Source: an archaeon (GTDB lineage: Archaea > Asgardarchaeota > Heimdallarchaeia > Hodarchaeales > S146-22). From it: a stretch of 7,478 nt of DNA. Positions 1 to 6,082 of the stretch are shown piece by piece (the first letter of the stretch is position 1; every line of letters starts with the position of its first letter). The notes beneath the pieces were generated by a model. That model worked only from the letters and a program-made list of their open reading frames with translations. It had not been told where the DNA came from and did no database searches. The position numbers and the translations under genes were made by a program. The stretch covers positions 1-7,478 of the forward strand of contig JAJRXH010000620.1 of NCBI GenBank assembly GCA_024276395.1. Reading direction: 5' to 3'.

Positions 1-96
1 AGCAGAAGCAAGTTCCTTTCCATTCTCATCAATTAAAACGAATCTTGTACCAGTAGTTCCTTGATCAATCGCTCCTACATACTTGTTCAAGTTCAC
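1..96 (-). CDS. glpK: Glycerol kinase, N-terminal fragment (runs off the left edge)
   Basis: Only the first 32 codons lie in the window. They read through YVGAIDQGTTGTRF, the N-terminal phosphate-binding strand and turn of FGGY-family glycerol kinases, followed by LIDENGKEL, the usual next strand. The known reaction is ATP-dependent phosphorylation of glycerol to sn-glycerol 3-phosphate in the cytoplasm, used for glycerol uptake or lipid precursor supply. No ATG precedes the motif. The start is GTG at 96, or possibly TTG at 90, which would place the Shine-Dalgarno-like GAGGTG (102-97) at a better 6-base spacing. The upstream minus-strand gene ends about 70 bases away, so co-transcription is possible, although a TATA-like stretch lies in the gap. 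The call rests on a short but very characteristic segment. Confidence 0.87.
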   Translation of the reverse strand, partial: MNLNKYVGAIDQGTTGTRFVLIDENGKELASA

Positions 97-102
97 CACC
101 TC
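97..102 (-). promoter_or_regulatory. Shine-Dalgarno-like site before glpK
   Basis: GAGGTG on the minus strand ends directly before the GTG at 96 and lies 6 bases before the in-frame TTG at 90. Its presence argues that one of these non-ATG codons is the start; the spacing favours TTG, while the TATA distance favours GTG. Confidence 0.5.
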
Positions 103-121
103 AGAATCTAATTTCCAACGA

Positions 122-136
122 CATACGTAAAATTTC
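122..136 (-). promoter_or_regulatory. Candidate TATA/BRE promoter for glpK
   Basis: The minus strand reads GAAATTTTACGTATG here, a purine-rich element followed by a TATA-like core centred near 130. It lies about 35 bases before the GTG start at 96, matching the spacing of the other first genes in this window. This is inferred from position and composition only. Confidence 0.3.
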
Positions 137-168
137 ATCCCAAAAAACATAACAAGCTTCCGAAATCT

Positions 169-762
169 TCATTTAGATACCCATCTCCATTCTTCCGTCA
201 TAATAAAGAGAAGATGAGTCCTAACAAGATGGGAAAGACCATTGAGAAAACTAGAGAGATATCTTAGCAAACCATACATCTGGATGACTGGTTCGAGAAC
301 GAATGAAAGAGGATTCGAAATTTTGATTAAAGATAATCGAAACTCTAAGGAAACGATCTGTAGCAAGGCGGGAAAGGACAAACTAAAAGACACTGCAAAA
401 GACAAAGAAAAACTTTGAAAGAGGAGCCTAAAAACCGTCAAGCCATTTCTTTTGATGATAGATTTTTCTATCAAGATCATCATCCAAGAATTTTCAGCAT
501 TCAAGTTAGATAAAGCTTCAACCATTCCAGAGTCAGCATCAGAAACATCTAGCTGTTCTGGAGTACCTAGAAAAGTGTTGTTTGCCTCATTCAATTCATT
601 CGTGGTTGTTTTTTTCTCAGATGACAATAACAAGTAGGCACTTGAATTTAATTCTTGCATCTCCTCTGGAAGAATTTCTTTCCATCTCTCATAATTACGA
701 CGATGAAATCCCCAGGGAAATTTCAGGGCTAAAAAGTAGCGGATTCGATCTTTTAACAACAT
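169..762 (-). CDS. Unrecognised protein, probably membrane-associated (about 197 aa)
   Basis: I do not recognise a family. From ATG at 762, the N-terminal part (about residues 1-40) is basic and aromatic (RIRYFLALKFPW, then RRNYERW). An acidic, Asn/Thr-rich linker follows at about 45-95. The C-terminal half is hydrophobic and rich in Ser, Phe and Leu, with likely membrane-inserting stretches near 108-137 and 150-173. Glycine and alanine are scarce for a membrane protein, which is a reason for caution. ATG 762 is preferred over GTG 771 because GTGAGG lies just ahead of it and a TATA-like box is centred 35 bases upstream. It sits between glpK (downstream, same strand, about 70 bases) and a divergent RNA-kinase gene. 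It may be a lineage-specific gene; a chance open frame cannot be excluded, since a long plus-strand frame (284-637) is also open apart from one stop. Confidence 0.52.
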   Translation of the reverse strand: MLLKDRIRYFLALKFPWGFHRRNYERWKEILPEEMQELNSSAYLLLSSEKKTTTNELNEANNTFLGTPEQLDVSDADSGMVEALSNLNAENSWMMILIEKSIIKRNGLTVFRLLFQSFSLSFAVSFSLSFPALLQIVSLEFRLSLIKISNPLSFVLEPVIQMYGLLRYLSSFLNGLSHLVRTHLLFIMTEEWRWVSK

Positions 763-790
763 GTGCCTCACGAAAAGCTAATTAGTCATT

Positions 791-801
791 CCGTTTTAAA
801 G
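791..801 (-). promoter_or_regulatory. Candidate TATA box for the 169-762 gene
   Basis: The minus strand reads CTTTAAAACGG, a TATA-like core centred near 797. That is 35 bases before ATG 762, so transcription about 25 bases downstream would give a leader of about 10 bases containing GTGAGG. The spacing supports the gene being real. Confidence 0.4.
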
Positions 802-810
802 ATTAACATC

Positions 811-822
811 CTTTTTTAAAAG
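811..822 (+). promoter_or_regulatory. Candidate TATA box for the polynucleotide kinase gene
   Basis: CTTTTTTAAAAG is centred near 817, 37 bases before ATG 854, predicting a leader of about 12 bases. It forms a divergent pair with the minus-strand TATA-like box at 791-801. Confidence 0.45.
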
Positions 823-853
823 AACTTGAAAGAAAGACGAACTTGGGAAAACA

Positions 854-2083
854 ATGAAAATCACACTACAAGCTGGAGAAGCTCTCCTCATTCAAGGTCC
901 AACAGAATTTTTCATCAATGAAGGAAAAGGCCATATCTTTTTTAGAGACACGAAAGAACATGAAATCATCACGGTTCCAGTTGGCGTGACCTATCCCTTT
1001 GTTGCCACGAGAAAAGCAACACTCAATTTTAAAGAAAACAAGACACGATTGATTAACTCTGACATCGAAGACATCTATCCTAAATCATGGTTAGAGGTCT
1101 TTACGAGCATCAAAGAAAGAATTGAAAATCAAGAGAGAAAGTCTTTCATTTTTATGACAATTGGGGGAACATCATCGGGAAAATCTGGATTTTTAAGTTG
1201 TCTTGCACATCAACTTCTCAAGTTAAACCATCCAATCTATCTTCTCGATCTGGATGTGGGACAAAATAAACTTTTCATCCCTGGATGTCTGGCGCTTTCC
1301 AAACTCAAGATGAACGGTGAGAATCCATTTCCAAGAGGACAAATTAAAAGAATCTACTTCATTGGATCCAATTCTCCAAGAGGACTACTCTTTACCTTAA
1401 TCTCTGCCTACTGGAAGTTCAACAAAACTTGGAATGACATCGTAAAGCTTCATCAACAACAAAATGAGACACCCATCCTTCTCATTGACACTACTGGTTA
1501 TGTTAGTGGACCAGAGGCATTAACACTTAAAACAAGCAAGGTATCCATCTTCAGGCCAGATGAATCAATCTTGTTCCCAGAGACAATCGATATCGATAAT
1601 TACCAAGCCCTCTTGAAACACATCGGACAGGAAAAAGTTGAACACCGTCTTGTCACCGTGCCTCCAGGAATCAAGCGACAAGATCCGAGTAATCGAAAAA
1701 AGACTCGAGAACAGAAATATTCGGAACTTTTAGCTAAGATGAAACCGCTAAGCATTCCCTTGTACGACATCACCTTGTTCTCGTATAGTATGCGTATTGA
1801 TCACCTACAAGATGTTTACAACAGACTAATAGCGTTAACGGATGCAAATGGATGGACCATAGGTATAGGTTATTTGAAAACGTGTAACAACATCGATGGA
1901 AAGTTGAACGCACTAGTAATACCGGTACATGACCACGTGAATCTAGAAAAGGAAACACGATTCATCGTTTCATCTTACATTCGTTTAAACGATGATGGAA
2001 CAGAATCCATTCCCATGAACACTTCCAATCCATCTCAACAACGATCATTCACGGAAATGAGACAACATACTAATCAAAAGTAA
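854..2083 (+). CDS. Polynucleotide 5'-hydroxyl kinase, Grc3/Clp1 family
   Basis: The 409-residue product has the order of motifs seen in Clp1/Grc3/Nol9 kinases, which transfer the ATP gamma-phosphate to 5'-OH ends of RNA (and sometimes DNA). Residues 1-95 form a beta-rich N-terminal domain. The P-loop GGTSSGKS is at 104-111, with K110 as the phosphate-binding lysine. The family-typical Walker B DLDVGQ is at 132-137, an IDTTGYVSG strand at 211-219 corresponds to the conserved TxGW(V)xG region, and a basic Arg/Lys-rich lid-like stretch spans about 273-285. A C-terminal beta-rich domain follows. The start is ATG 854: an in-frame TGA lies at 827, so no earlier ATG is possible. Archaeal homologues are thought to act in RNA processing or repair; the real substrate here is unknown. 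The following recombinase is 165 bases downstream with its own TATA-like box, so this gene is probably transcribed alone. Confidence 0.85.
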   Translation: MKITLQAGEALLIQGPTEFFINEGKGHIFFRDTKEHEIITVPVGVTYPFVATRKATLNFKENKTRLINSDIEDIYPKSWLEVFTSIKERIENQERKSFIFMTIGGTSSGKSGFLSCLAHQLLKLNHPIYLLDLDVGQNKLFIPGCLALSKLKMNGENPFPRGQIKRIYFIGSNSPRGLLFTLISAYWKFNKTWNDIVKLHQQQNETPILLIDTTGYVSGPEALTLKTSKVSIFRPDESILFPETIDIDNYQALLKHIGQEKVEHRLVTVPPGIKRQDPSNRKKTREQKYSELLAKMKPLSIPLYDITLFSYSMRIDHLQDVYNRLIALTDANGWTIGIGYLKTCNNIDGKLNALVIPVHDHVNLEKETRFIVSSYIRLNDDGTESIPMNTSNPSQQRSFTEMRQHTNQK

Positions 2084-2217
2084 AATAACCAATAACTAGC
2101 AACGCCCATGGTAAAAAAGAAGATAAGATTAGATTTCACGCCTTTAATCTCAACTGATCAGAGATAAGCACCGTCAATGCAAAGCAACCTTTTTCCAACT
2201 TGTTGATTCCGTGAACA

Positions 2218-2229
2218 TTTAAAAAATAA
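2218..2229 (+). promoter_or_regulatory. Candidate TATA box for the recombinase gene
   Basis: TTTAAAAAATAA lies about 27 bases before the GTG at 2249. With archaeal spacing, transcription would begin at or within a few bases of the GTG, which suggests a leaderless message and supports a non-ATG start. Confidence 0.4.
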
Positions 2230-2248
2230 TGAATGTCTAAAGATACAC

Positions 2249-3382
2249 GTGATCACTACAGACCAAGAAGAAACCATCATCAAAAAAGTAAGGATCGATG
2301 AACTAAAGAACGCGATTAAGAGTAAGATCAAGTATCCAGTCATTCGAATGTATCTTTCAATGAATCCCCATTTTTCCTTGAAAACTCAAAAACAATACAT
2401 GTACATCCTTCAGAAATTTGTAAAGGATTTCCCTTCTCTCCAAGGGTCTAATCCTTCTTTCAATGCCAGTCTCAACGAAATGGCACAATATTTTGAGAAA
2501 TTAGAAAAAGAAACACTCCAAGGATTTTCACGAAAGCATCGTCTCCCCTCCACCATTGCCCATCATGCCCTAGTCATCAAGAGTTTTCTTCATTTTTTGA
2601 GAGTTAATGAATTTTGGACCGTGAAAGAATCAACTTATCTTGCCTTTCGAGAGTACTTAGACAAGTGGTCACGAATCCCATCACCACGACTCGGAAGAAA
2701 AAATGCCATATCCTTGGAAACTTATCAAAAACTATTGTCGAAAATTTTCGAACCAAACCAAAGATACCTCGTTAAATTTCTCTGGATCACTGGTTCACGT
2801 CTCCAAGAAGCCTTATTTTCTGAGGTAAAACATATAATTGCAGAAATGATTCCTCCCAGAGTCAAAATACTGGGAGTGAAAGGCAGAAGTGACTATCTGA
2901 AACCTAGATATTTTCCCTTATTAGACAAAAAAACTCTCAGTAATGTTCTAAAAGATCAACAAATCGTAGAAGGACTCTCTCATTTATATGAAAGAGAAAT
3001 ACTCACGGACTGGATAAAAATACGGGATGAATTATATAGCCCAAATGGAAATCACTTATTTTGCGATAGAAAAGGAAGCCCGTTAAAAAATTCAACAGTT
3101 CATTATTGGTTCAAAAAATGGAGCGAAAAAATTGGCAAAAAGATCACATCACACCAGTTTCGATATGCCGTGATTCAAAAACTCCGCCAAGACCAAGTTC
3201 CACTCCATGCAGAATATCGCGTGATGGGACATTCTTTCAAGGACGCCCATCAATTATATCTCACGAAAACTTGGCAACAAACATGTGAAGAAGTAATTCT
3301 AGCTCGTGTTGAAGCACTTAAAAGAAGGATAATGAATCAAGATTCTCCTGACAAATCATTTTTGCATCACATCCTGGTATAA
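2249..3382 (+). CDS. Tyrosine recombinase / phage-type integrase
   Basis: The 377-residue product has an N-terminal helical, SAM-like DNA-binding domain (about 35-140; KTQKQYMYILQKF is typical of the core-binding fold) and a C-terminal catalytic domain. All catalytic residues are visible: R184 in TGSRLQEA, the beta-hairpin lysine K211 in GVKGRSD, H302 and R305 in SHQFR, H328 in VMGHS, and nucleophile Y337 in LYLTK, nine residues after H328 as in XerC/D. It cuts and rejoins DNA through a 3'-phosphotyrosine. At 377 residues it is longer than typical archaeal XerA (about 280-290). The start is GTG: the frame opens after TGA at 2204 and has no ATG before codon 34. No partner genes, tRNA target or other mobile-element genes are seen nearby, so a chromosome-maintenance or relic role is as likely as mobile integration. 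Its last 27 bases overlap the convergent gene. Confidence 0.85.
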   Translation: MITTDQEETIIKKVRIDELKNAIKSKIKYPVIRMYLSMNPHFSLKTQKQYMYILQKFVKDFPSLQGSNPSFNASLNEMAQYFEKLEKETLQGFSRKHRLPSTIAHHALVIKSFLHFLRVNEFWTVKESTYLAFREYLDKWSRIPSPRLGRKNAISLETYQKLLSKIFEPNQRYLVKFLWITGSRLQEALFSEVKHIIAEMIPPRVKILGVKGRSDYLKPRYFPLLDKKTLSNVLKDQQIVEGLSHLYEREILTDWIKIRDELYSPNGNHLFCDRKGSPLKNSTVHYWFKKWSEKIGKKITSHQFRYAVIQKLRQDQVPLHAEYRVMGHSFKDAHQLYLTKTWQQTCEEVILARVEALKRRIMNQDSPDKSFLHHILV

Positions 3383-4402
3383 CAATTCAAGCATTTTTGG
3401 ACTTGGTTCTAATTGACCAGTCTCTATCATTTCATGGTATTTCATCACGGCTTCATTCCAAGGACAATCCAGATGACTGTCTATGCATTTTCGCTGAATG
3501 AATCCATTCAACCAATATAATTCTGATTTTCGTCCTCTCAAGTAAGACATCCGCGCAGAGGATATCAAGTCCTTACCTACTCTCCTCAAATTTCTCAGGT
3601 ACATCTTTCTCTTGATGCGAGAAATGAGATGACTAGTCGCCTCAAGCGAGAAATCTTTCAGGTGAAACCTCAATATTTTCGGCAAATCATAACCTAACAA
3701 TCGACTTAACTGAATTCCTTCACTAATTATCCCAGAAAATGCCAGTTCACCCTCTTCCAAGCGTAATATTTCTGACAGATTTAAGGAGGTCAAGTAGGTC
3801 AATCCATTTAATGCGGCGTTAAAGATGAGCTTGTTTAACTCTACGGGCCGAATGTCGTCAAACCACCGAATCGGTACTGGAAGAGACTGAAGAACACTTG
3901 ATAGGTACTGTTTATCCTCTTCTGGAGCATCTTGGACGTACATGCCAGCATGAGTTGCTGTAAACCGAATGCATTCTACTGAACCAAACTCAAGCATCTT
4001 TGATGCCCACCAACAGACGACACGATAGGTAGATGTTGTTATTAGGTTCTTTGGAAGATAATCTTCGAGAAAACCATTTTGAAAATATACTACTCTCGTG
4101 TCCGACTTGTTAAATTTTTCTAGATTCCTCGTTTCTTCAAGTAAATCTGGAATTTTTAAGGTAACAAAAATCCACTGGGGTATTTCACCAAGTTCTTGCC
4201 AATCTACGATCACTGAAAAATTTCTCAAGCGAATGACCCCGTTTTTAGGCAAGTTCAGTACTATTCCATCATTCAATATCTTTTCTTTTTGTTCATCATT
4301 TTTTACCTTAATGACAATATTATCCTTGGAGATTCTATCTAATGACCACAAGAACGTCGTTCCAATCGCTCCCAATCCTACTAATAGCATCTTTTCAGGC
4401 AT
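3356..4402 (-). CDS. panE: 2-dehydropantoate 2-reductase family protein (ketopantoate reductase)
   Basis: ApbA/PanE-family enzymes reduce 2-dehydropantoate to pantoate with NAD(P)H on the way to coenzyme A. Numbered from ATG 4402 (348 aa), the Rossmann nucleotide motif VGLGAIG is at 8-14, VTLK at 80-83, and QNG at 108-110. The helix has K191, N195 and N199 in the same K-x3-N-x3-N spacing as the catalytic K176/N180/N184 of E. coli PanE, and S282 and E294 are 12 residues apart like S244/E256 there. The protein is about 45 residues longer than the E. coli enzyme, apparently through a basic insertion near 248-278. A GTG one codon upstream (4405) is an alternative start. It is about 60 bases downstream of the amidotransferase with no clear TATA box, so it is probably the third gene of the dph6 operon. 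A paralogue acting on another 2-oxo acid cannot be excluded. Confidence 0.78.
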   Translation of the reverse strand: MPEKMLLVGLGAIGTTFLWSLDRISKDNIVIKVKNDEQKEKILNDGIVLNLPKNGVIRLRNFSVIVDWQELGEIPQWIFVTLKIPDLLEETRNLEKFNKSDTRVVYFQNGFLEDYLPKNLITTSTYRVVCWWASKMLEFGSVECIRFTATHAGMYVQDAPEEDKQYLSSVLQSLPVPIRWFDDIRPVELNKLIFNAALNGLTYLTSLNLSEILRLEEGELAFSGIISEGIQLSRLLGYDLPKILRFHLKDFSLEATSHLISRIKRKMYLRNLRRVGKDLISSARMSYLRGRKSELYWLNGFIQRKCIDSHLDCPWNEAVMKYHEMIETGQLEPSPKMLELLYQDVMQK

Positions 4403-4463
4403 CACTCATCACGCTCCAATGTACCAGACATCATCCTTGTTCCCTTTTTCATCATCACTTCAT

Positions 4464-5033
4464 TTAATAGTGTTCCAAAAAATTCAGGATGATTTGGGGA
4501 TTTAAGACTTCTGGATGAAACAAGCATCCCAAAAAAGGGCGATTTGAATGCCTAATGATTGAGGGAATGCCTTCCGTGACCGCCAATATATTGAAATGCG
4601 TGGTGACTTTCACGTACCTACTACTCAAAAAATACGCTTCAAATTCAACCCTTTGAACCAAATCTCGACAAACAGCACTGCTACAAGAAACAAGTTTCTT
4701 TCCAATCAACATCTTTTCTCCTAGATCTTCACCCATAATCTTTCCAAGTATCTGACAGCCCGCACAAATACCCAGAATGGGAATGTTAACTCTTTTGATC
4801 CATCCAAACAGATCAATGTTCTTGAGATACTCAAAATCCTTGAGTGCTGTTCCCGTGATGATGATTTTATCTGCTCGATAAATCACATCTTCATCTAACT
4901 TGGCATGATGAAAGATTGACAAGTGATATCCATTCTCTCCTACTAATGATGCTACTGGGTGAACAAACTCCAAATCGCTCAAGGGATCGCTACACGTGCT
5001 CACGATGAGAACGTTTTTACTTTGTTTACTCAT
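4464..5033 (-). CDS. Class I glutamine amidotransferase (GMP synthase subunit A-like)
   Basis: The 189-residue product is a stand-alone class I (triad) glutaminase domain, which hydrolyses glutamine and passes ammonia to a partner enzyme. The nucleophile elbow GICAGCQILG places catalytic C90, and LFHPEV gives H173 and E175, so the triad is complete. The usual oxyanion SGGP motif is replaced by TGTALKD (60-66), which separates it from typical GuaA subunits. It begins at ATG 5033, overlapping the dph6 stop by 4 bases (ATGA), so the two are translationally coupled. PP-loop enzymes such as GMP synthase subunit B use exactly this kind of partner, and Dph6 is a PP-loop ammonia-dependent ligase. I therefore infer that it may feed ammonia to Dph6. 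A role with another amidating enzyme is the alternative. Confidence 0.82.
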   Translation of the reverse strand: MSKQSKNVLIVSTCSDPLSDLEFVHPVASLVGENGYHLSIFHHAKLDEDVIYRADKIIITGTALKDFEYLKNIDLFGWIKRVNIPILGICAGCQILGKIMGEDLGEKMLIGKKLVSCSSAVCRDLVQRVEFEAYFLSSRYVKVTTHFNILAVTEGIPSIIRHSNRPFLGCLFHPEVLNPQIILNFLEHY

Positions 5034-5710
5034 TTGTCAACCAACTCTACTTCTTTGATTTGAAACACGCCTGAGTAATTCGAATATACCACATCAGCTT
5101 TTCTAACAATAATTTTTTTCTTAAAAAAAGGAGCATCAAGAACAGTAGTCTCAATTTCACCTCCTTCGCCAGCGGGATTTATTCCAAACTCTCGTTGAAA
5201 TCGACTAAGAATCATTACCAGTTCTTGATCAAGTTTACGGCCTAGAAAAGTTGAATCAAAAGGATACGAGAAAATTCCAGAAATGATGACATCAAGGTTG
5301 TTTTCAAGCACTTGTTGTAGCAATTTCACTTGATTTCGCAACCATAAAGGATTGAAACACCAAATATCAAGCTTATGACAAATTTTTTGAATTCTCTGTG
5401 CCTGATAAATCGACCGAACGGCTCCAGTTACCAAACCCTGGATATCATATAGATCAATCGCCTCTTTAATGGCTTGTTTCAAATCATCGAGTTCTTTCTC
5501 CTTGATGCCAGTGGTTTTTTTCTGAATCAAGGGTAATTCCATTGCTTTTGCCTGATACGGAGCAAGATGAATGTTAGGTACATGAAACATGTAAGATTCT
5601 GGATTAATTGAGACTAGACTTATTAGACAAGCAATGTCGTGATACCTTCGAGCCTCATACAAGGCCAATGTAGAATCCTTTCCTCCAGAAAAGAGCACTG
5701 CCACTCTCAT
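5030..5710 (-). CDS. dph6: Diphthine--ammonia ligase (diphthamide synthase)
   Basis: Dph6 performs the last step of diphthamide synthesis: it activates the diphthine carboxylate on the modified histidine of elongation factor 2 with ATP and amidates it with ammonia, releasing AMP and pyrophosphate. The 226-residue product shows the PP-loop LFSGGKDST at 6-14, MFHVPN at 41-46, the family signature GAVRSIYQAQR at 96-106, PLW at 121-123, and the C-terminal GEGGEIET at 181-188 followed by LDAPFF. Length and motif order fit the short archaeal form, which lacks the C-terminal RidA-like repeats of the yeast protein. The start is ATG 5710, behind a strong GGAGGT site. It is the first gene of a minus-strand operon and overlaps the glutamine amidotransferase by ATGA. 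An archaeon keeping it would be expected to have Dph2 and Dph5 elsewhere. Confidence 0.93.
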   Translation of the reverse strand: MRVAVLFSGGKDSTLALYEARRYHDIACLISLVSINPESYMFHVPNIHLAPYQAKAMELPLIQKKTTGIKEKELDDLKQAIKEAIDLYDIQGLVTGAVRSIYQAQRIQKICHKLDIWCFNPLWLRNQVKLLQQVLENNLDVIISGIFSYPFDSTFLGRKLDQELVMILSRFQREFGINPAGEGGEIETTVLDAPFFKKKIIVRKADVVYSNYSGVFQIKEVELVDK

Positions 5711-5719
5711 TTCACATCA

Positions 5720-5725
5720 ACCTCC
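5720..5725 (-). promoter_or_regulatory. Shine-Dalgarno site of dph6
   Basis: GGAGGT on the minus strand, followed by TGATG, closely matches the archaeal anti-Shine-Dalgarno complement and lies 9 bases before ATG 5710. It fixes the dph6 start. Confidence 0.65.
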
Positions 5726-5742
5726 ATCATTGCATCAACATT

Positions 5743-5752
5743 CATAAAAGAT
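5743..5752 (-). promoter_or_regulatory. Candidate TATA box for the dph6 operon
   Basis: The minus strand reads ATCTTTTATG, centred near 5747 and 37 bases before ATG 5710. This matches the TATA-to-start distance of the kinase and elp3 genes and would give a leader of about 12 bases carrying most of the Shine-Dalgarno site. Confidence 0.35.
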
Positions 5753-6044
5753 GAGTATGCTGAATCAATCTTCATCAACACTTGTTGTCGTGCTCCAGGA
5801 GGCCTACAAACAGCATCAGCCCAGATTAGATGTCAATACTTTTCACGTGAAAGATTACCTATTCGAAACTAGTTAAGCCTGTCATTACAAAAAATAATTC
5901 CCAGCTAACGTAATCCGTGAACAGGTAAGTACGGGAGAATTTCTTTGAACATAAAATGACTTCTCCTTAAAAGCCGTTTTTCCTTCGTGTACGTGTAAAC
6001 TTGATTATGATGAATGAAGAAAAAGGCTTGCGCCCTTGTGATGT
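5753..6044. other. Divergent intergenic region between dph6 and elp3
   Basis: This is the middle of the 372-base gap between the two divergent starts. I find no convincing gene, tRNA or C/D-box RNA. It holds a 12-base perfect palindrome (5841-5852). Apart from three stops (5833, 5869, 5905), one minus-strand reading frame is open from the dph6 start back into the elp3 coding region, which could be chance or a decayed gene. Short plus-strand frames, such as a 14-codon one near 6009, have no support. Confidence 0.5.
5841..5852. promoter_or_regulatory. Perfect 12-base palindrome, possible operator
   Basis: TTTCACGTGAAA is perfectly self-complementary. It lies 131 bases upstream of dph6 and about 230 upstream of elp3, in non-coding sequence. 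A dimeric regulator could bind such a site, but no regulator gene is present here and a 12-base palindrome can arise by chance in AT-rich DNA. Confidence 0.3.
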
Positions 6045-6052
6045 CTTTTAAG
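6045..6052 (+). promoter_or_regulatory. Candidate TATA box for elp3
   Basis: CTTTTAAG is centred near 6048, 35 bases before ATG 6083, predicting a leader of about 10 bases without a clear Shine-Dalgarno site. Confidence 0.4.
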
Positions 6053-6082
6053 GCTACATTAACATTGGAAAATTGAGAAATA

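Noticed and set aside
284..637. Plus-strand open frame opposite the 169-762 gene (44 codons, a stop, then 73 more open codons)
   Set aside because: It is interrupted by TGA at 416, lacks a promoter-like box or ribosome site, and is shorter than the minus-strand gene it mirrors.
582..785. 67-codon plus-strand frame
   Set aside because: It lies antisense to the start of the minus-strand gene, has no family resemblance and covers that gene's own start and ribosome site.
1770..1958. 62-codon minus-strand frame inside the kinase gene
   Set aside because: It is fully antisense to a well-supported gene and its composition is unlike a protein.
4098..4505. 135-codon plus-strand frame across the reductase and amidotransferase ends
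   Set aside because: It is antisense to two supported genes; the Ser/Phe-rich composition is typical of a reverse-strand shadow.
4464..5033. Assignment as true GMP synthase subunit A (guaA)
   Set aside because: The catalytic triad fits, but the SGGP region is replaced by TGTALKD and the PP-loop partner beside it is Dph6, not GuaA-B, so only the family is named.
5707..5775. 22-codon minus-strand frame ending on the dph6 start
   Set aside because: The candidate dph6 TATA box and Shine-Dalgarno site lie inside it, and it has no ribosome site of its own; only its weak coding look is noted.
5856..5875. TTCGAAA stretch resembling a tRNA T-loop
   Set aside because: The flanking bases do not form a T-stem, and no acceptor, D or anticodon arm can be built around it.
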